A stretch of 64,000 bases of DNA from Acrasis kona (lineage: Eukaryota; Heterolobosea; Eutetramitea; Acrasida; Acrasidae), in NCBI GenBank assembly GCA_026419775.2, contig JAOPGA020001241.1, positions 1 through 64,000 of the forward strand, read 5' to 3'. Position numbers and translations under genes: made by a program. Shown in pieces: positions 60,142 to 64,000 of the stretch (positions are counted from its first letter, which is position 1; each line of letters begins with the position of its first letter). Below the pieces are notes generated by a model. That model was given only the letters and a program-made list of their open reading frames with translations, had not been told where the DNA came from and searched no databases.

Positions 60142-61363
60142 TTACCCTTCTACTAACAAGACTGTATTAGACAAAATGCAGCGTTTCAGCGCGTTGCAAT
60201 TTATTGCAATCATATACAACTTTCCCGTTACATGGGTGGTTTTAGTAAATTTTACTTTTGAAAAGTAGTCGCCTCCTCGGCCGACTTTAAATCCTTGTTC
60301 TTCAACGCTAAGTGGGTAAAAGCCACCGAGTTGAGAAGCATATCATGACTAGCCATAAATGCACGGTAGTCGGGAAGATGGAAAAGAGAAGGGGCTGAAG
60401 TGGTAATTAAATCTTCGTACCTGGTCAACCCAACCTCCAGCACGCGACCTGTGTGGTTCAATCTCTCAACCAATTTGAGCAGGACCTGTTTAGCAAAATT
60501 GCCGTCCATACTCTTAATAGCATCCAAAGTAGAAGCAGTATCCAAATTGAATGATTTGGGCCGGAAAGTAGAATTCGGAGCGATGACGTCATGAATGCCC
60601 GTGTCAAAGTCCAAAATGGTTTGTAAGCGCCCATCCAGGTTGGAGTTGGAAGCAACCTTGTGTGAACAAAGTTTGTCCCAGTCTGATTTGTAAGTGGATT
60701 TAGGTTTGTCCTCCACCAGAACGGGCTTGTCAGCACTAGAACCAGAAACGTTCCAGTTCAGCGCTTGAAGAGCTTTGACCTGCTCCAAGGTGAATGTAAC
60801 TTCATTAGGCGGCACAATTCTTGTCGCGGGTGGTACCGCACCCTGAGGAATGGATTCAATGTTATCGACAGGCGCTAAAGCGTCTAGACCCGCCTCCTCC
60901 TCGTCTTCCAACCGATCATCCAACTCCTCCTCTTCATCCTCCATTGAAATCTTCCGGAGAATGGGAGGTTTAGCGTAACTCTTCCACAACAGTGGGAGAA
61001 TTGCGTTGCGACGGTCAACATCAGATGGTAACGCGTCATAGAAGAAAGGAAAGCGGACCTTCCTAGTCTTCATCTTGTCACATAGTTCCTCAAGGTCCAT
61101 ACAACCGATGCTGTTCTTGAGGAGAACACCACCCTTCGCTCCAAGCGCATTAACCTTGTCCAAAAGCGATTGTGAAGTTGGAATTTGAGAATGTGACATA
61201 GTGATGTGTAAACGATTAATTTTGAACAATCTTTCACAAACACATACTCAACTCATTTTAACCGGTCAATCTCCCTCCAAATCTGTTACAATGGGTTAAT
61301 AAATAAAATAAAATACATTCTTTATCGTAGAGGGTAAATAATATTAGTCCTATGGAAATATAA
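60142..61363 (-). mobile_element. Copy A: 1.22 kb element with one ORF
   Basis: Boundaries come from comparison with copy B and from the interrupted LINE frame. The left end begins TTACCCTTCTACTAACAAGA and the right side carries an imperfect inverted match (TTACCCTCTACGATAAAGA read from 61337 downward) a little inside the end TTATATTTCCATAGG. Flanks TATTC (60137-60141) and TATCC (61364-61368) look like a 5-bp target duplication with one change. It has one ORF and no recognised transposase or integrase. Confidence 0.8.
60252..61199 (-). CDS. Unknown 315-residue protein carried by copy A
   Basis: Start at MSHSQIPTSQSLLDKVNALG, which is also the segment kept in copy B. The ORF is intact and GC-richer than its flanks. 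A first block (GGVLLKNSIGCMDLEELCDK, RFPFFYDALPSDVDRRNAIL) is followed by a strongly acidic stretch (EDEEEELDDRLEDEEEAG), then a helical C-terminal half (LDTASTLDAIKSMDGNFAKQ, LLKLVERLNHTGRVLEVG). No DDE, tyrosine- or serine-recombinase, helicase or RT motif is visible. A Gag- or capsid-like role is one possibility, as in non-autonomous retroelements; this is inference. Confidence 0.75.
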   Translation of the reverse strand: MSHSQIPTSQSLLDKVNALGAKGGVLLKNSIGCMDLEELCDKMKTRKVRFPFFYDALPSDVDRRNAILPLLWKSYAKPPILRKISMEDEEEELDDRLEDEEEAGLDALAPVDNIESIPQGAVPPATRIVPPNEVTFTLEQVKALQALNWNVSGSSADKPVLVEDKPKSTYKSDWDKLCSHKVASNSNLDGRLQTILDFDTGIHDVIAPNSTFRPKSFNLDTASTLDAIKSMDGNFAKQVLLKLVERLNHTGRVLEVGLTRYEDLITTSAPSLFHLPDYRAFMASHDMLLNSVAFTHLALKNKDLKSAEEATTFQK

Positions 61364-61703
61364 TATCCACTCAAACAAAAGGTTCACTTACCCCGCCAAC
61401 AACAGAGCTTGCGCGAAAAGTCGTATTGACTACTTCTTTGGCTCTCATGCAGCCATTTCTGATGTTTTCAAATATGAATCCAAATCCCAGGAGTATGTCA
61501 TTACTGACCACCGCATGGTCCTTTTGGATGTCTCCACTCGTATCTCCAAGTCCCCCAAACCTATACACCCAACAAGATTTAACTTCCCTTCTTCTCTGGA
61601 TGACCCGGAGCTATATACATCACTATGGAACAATTTTGCTCAACTTGCCGAAAACTATGAGCCCCCGAGTTTGTCATGCCCATCCATAATTATTTTGAAC
61701 TAG

Positions 61704-62997
61704 TTAATAACAACAACTGGATGCAATATAGATTTTAAAGTAAAGAATTGATGATGTTTTATTGATAAGAGTTTGATAAATTATCAAAGAATTAACATTT
61801 AAATTAGATGTAAATTAGATTGAAAGCTGTACATATTCTTTGTTTATCAATTGCAGTATGTTGTATAAAACTGTTTATTAACAATGTATACATAATTTGT
61901 TCAACAACTGAAACATTCATTTGATTGGATTCTGTATCTATATTATGTTGCCTGAGGTAGATTTTAAGTATTTAAGTTAGATGTTATATTAAGCAAGTGT
62001 ACAACTTACAAATAACTATGAAAAGGATGTCACAATAGATCAAATATATTGTGCAAGAAGGCTGATCTTCTAGTTTTTTAAATGTAGAGTTTTAAATTGA
62101 TAAATTAATTTCAAGGAGGCAAAAAACTTAAGTTTAGAGTCTTACTTAACGTCAAAATCTGTAAACTCAACTAATTTATTGCTATTAACTGATTTTAAAG
62201 TTTTGAAATACAACAGAGCACAGAAGAAAATGCTACACTACATTGAAGTGCCATCAGACATATATATAAAAGGAATCTTATCAAATGAGCATGTCAAATC
62301 AGATGTAAAATATTGTTTTCAGAAGTTACAAACAAAGAACATACAAATGACAAACATGTCTATCATACTAATGCTATCAAGCATCCTTCCACCTCTGTTA
62401 ACAAATGGAGTGAACACAATCTTCGCCAACCCAAGATTAATTATTTACTCAAACCTACTACCAAAAATACCACTGCCATCCTCAATTGCAGAAATTAACA
62501 CTTGTGTTGGGGCCATTCCACCAACATGGGTAATATAGACTCCAGTACCGGTAGTGACAGCATTCACTTTTCCGTTGCTGCACCAGACGTCGCTTAAACT
62601 GACAAAAGCGACATATGTAAATGCTGTAGGGGTGCCATATTCAGTGTTTTTAGAAAGATACAACTCAATTTACATTATACATTCCATTGTCCAAGGTGGG
62701 GCTATGTTTTCATATAGAATGCCAATTCACTCTCTATTGTGGGTAGAAGGATGGTATATCAGTTGTAAAATGAAGTCAACCAACATTTACGGTGATTGTA
62801 TTATTTTGGCTGTGTGTGTGAAAACATGGAGTATATATATTTGTCAAGTATAGAGTTACCTTCAAATATAAGGGAAGTTTGTTAATTAAAATGTATATAT
62901 TCAAATAAGAAACGTTACTCTTGTGTTAAACAGGAGTTCATTAGAAAGAATTACATTAAATTAGTTTCATGTTAAACAGGAGCTAACAACATTACAT
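61704..62997. other. AT-rich repeat debris
   Basis: About 1.3 kb replacing the part of the LINE where the RT should be. An ATG-led frame 62179-62538 (119 codons) and an antisense frame 62445-62663 overlap and show no known motif. Short direct repeats (GTTAAACAGGAG at about 62926 and 62972) and a partial relative of the 55061 duplication (near 62810) are present. Confidence 0.4.
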
Positions 62998-63204
62998 TCA
63001 TGTGAAATAAAACTGTTGTTTAGGCTCTAGTTCTGACTTGTCATAGTTGACTGGAAGCCCAGCTTGACGCAGATTCTCAATTAATGCATCTCTTAATTCA
63101 ATTACATCCTCACGTGAATGGCCTGTTACTAAAAAATCATCAATCTGGACTAGTATGGAAGGATCAGTGATTTGTGCAATATAATTAGTTAATGTAGCTT
63201 TCTG
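62998..63204 (-). pseudogene. Reverse-transcriptase palm fragment
   Basis: A 69-codon open stretch on the minus strand carries the RT catalytic block as QIDDFLVTGHSRED followed by LRQAGLPVNYDKSELEPKQQ, a spacing usual for LTR/DIRS-type retroelements rather than LINEs. It has no start, and the surrounding sequence is unrelated. It is a fossil fragment abutting the LINE RNase H region. Confidence 0.65.
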
Positions 63205-63216
63205 GTCTGATGTTGA

Positions 63217-64000
63217 TAATGTTCAACAGCTCTCGGATTTCTTAGATGTTGACTTGAAAGATTACTACAACAGGACAGTGGCACGCACTTTGGTTTCGCC
63301 AGACAAAGGTAAAGTTGCACTGTTTCTAGAGGAAGCTCGCTCCAATCTTGTTAGACCCACAACTAATGACATTAATAGCGATGGAAATGCTGTCACATAG
63401 TACACAGATGGCTCCGCTAACAAAGACAAAACTATTGCTGCGTACGCTGTAGTTAATAGTGAAAACTTTGATAAGGTGTAGTATGGTAGAATACCTGGCA
63501 TTGCCAACAACTATAGAGCAGAACTGTATGGATTCCTCCAAGCTTTAAGACGCTCCAGAGATGGTCAAAATGTCACCGTTATGACTGACTGTCTCTCTGG
63601 GATTGAAGCAGTTCACAGCTTCTCAAAGCTGAGCTCTTTAGAAGAAAAACTCCGAGTGTGCGACCATCTGCCATTATTTCAGAGAGGAATCGACTCACAA
63701 GCTGCGAGTTCATTTATGTTCAGGCCCATGCCAACATTCCTGGTAATGCAAAGCGGGGACTCAATAACCACTACATCAATGACATCAGTCCTTCATCCTC
63801 ACTTCTTTTTGACATTGTTTGCAAAGGTGAAGTTCCACACTCCTCTGTTTGTAGTGCTGTTTCCGACTACCTTCTGTCCACCATCTCCAACTCCTTGGAC
63901 TACAAATATAATATTCTCCACGATGAATATAATATCAAAGCCAGCGTTGACACCAATCTTATGTCACAACCCAAACAGATCTTCCTCCTCCGTCTCCGTT
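63217..64000 (+). pseudogene. LINE 3' region with RNase H domain, decayed
   Basis: The frame reads DNVQQLSDFLDVDLKDYYNR, then YTDGSANKDKTIAAYAVV, RAELYGFLQALRRS and VMTDCLSGIEAVHSF: the three acidic RNase H blocks. In-frame stops precede YTDGS and follow NFDKV, and a frame shift near 63680 leads to QAHANIPGNAK and a C-terminal tail that leaves the window. It is probably the 3' part of the LINE whose ORF1 and endonuclease lie at 58.1-61.7 kb. Confidence 0.75.

Larger units (their letters stand above)
59466..61703 (+). pseudogene. LINE endonuclease (EEP) ORF split by copy A
   Basis: 59466-60141 reads as the N-terminal half of an exonuclease/endonuclease/phosphatase domain (LRIAQLNSSSLYNKFRAVNT, EVLFGQDLGFVL, ANIYGDP, SIFGSDWND). 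After the 1.22 kb insertion it resumes at 61369: FTYPANNRACAKSRIDYFFG, YVITDHRMVLLDV, ending at 61703. The catalytic E in the QE(P/T) block reads QD, the GDFN block reads SDWN and SDH reads TDH. Removing the insertion and one 5-bp TATTC/TATCC flank restores the frame. The RT that should follow is absent. Confidence 0.75.

Noticed and set aside
60142-61363. Copy A as a classical DDE TIR transposon
   Set aside because: The inverted match is imperfect and not at the exact ends, and the ORF lacks a recognisable DDE pattern.
62179-62663. 119-codon plus and 72-codon minus ORFs
   Set aside because: They overlap in antisense, are AT-driven and show no retroelement or host motif.

Overview
This is a gene-dense nuclear segment of a unicellular eukaryote. 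The evidence is spliceosomal GT-AG introns that are mostly 35-58 nt, eukaryote-only genes (exportin-2, SCYL1, SWC4/DMAP1, a VPS26 protein, golgin-84, syntaxin-6, SCO1, an F-box protein, a cullin), a nuclear tRNA-Asp, the standard genetic code and AT-rich spacers. The style (very short introns, NHL-repeat receptors, two-domain cyclases) would suit a heterolobosean amoeba such as Acrasis, but no rRNA or marker gene here proves that.

Bases 1-51,963 are mostly single-copy host genes on both strands with little space between them. Several convergent pairs have only 10-30 nt between stop codons, and about a dozen genes have their stop codon inside or touching an AATAAA signal. Recognised functions are nuclear export (CSE1), coat and Golgi traffic (SCYL1-like, golgin-84, syntaxin-6, VPS26-like), chromatin (SWC4/DMAP1), mitochondria (uS16m, IF-3, SCO1), signalling (AGC kinase with a DFD motif, two-domain adenylyl/guanylyl cyclase, EF-hand protein, PARP16-like enzyme), ubiquitin ligases (F-box protein and a membrane-anchored cullin) and a very large NHL-repeat/GPS receptor. 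I also read three short spliced or partial genes with no long single-frame ORF: a 70-residue zinc-ribbon protein (5826-6075), a 117-residue protein (51558-51963) and an unidentified minus-strand gene (40922-41261).

Bases 52,616-64,000 are accessory. A 1.57 kb element with perfect 144-bp terminal inverted repeats interrupts a small ORF. A gag/zinc-knuckle/RGG/retropepsin gene is interrupted by a 433-bp deletion derivative (copy B) of a second mobile element. The full-length copy (copy A, 1.22 kb, coding for an unrecognised 315-residue protein) interrupts the endonuclease ORF of a decayed LINE. Reverse transcriptase and RNase H fragments, tandem duplications and one ambiguous base complete the region.

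The most unusual items are the transmembrane/Ig-like/cullin fusion, the copy A/B element, the clean 144-bp-TIR insertion and the stop-codon/poly(A)-signal overlap. Several genes show single-base frame breaks, two of them in homopolymers, so some may be assembly errors rather than pseudogenes.
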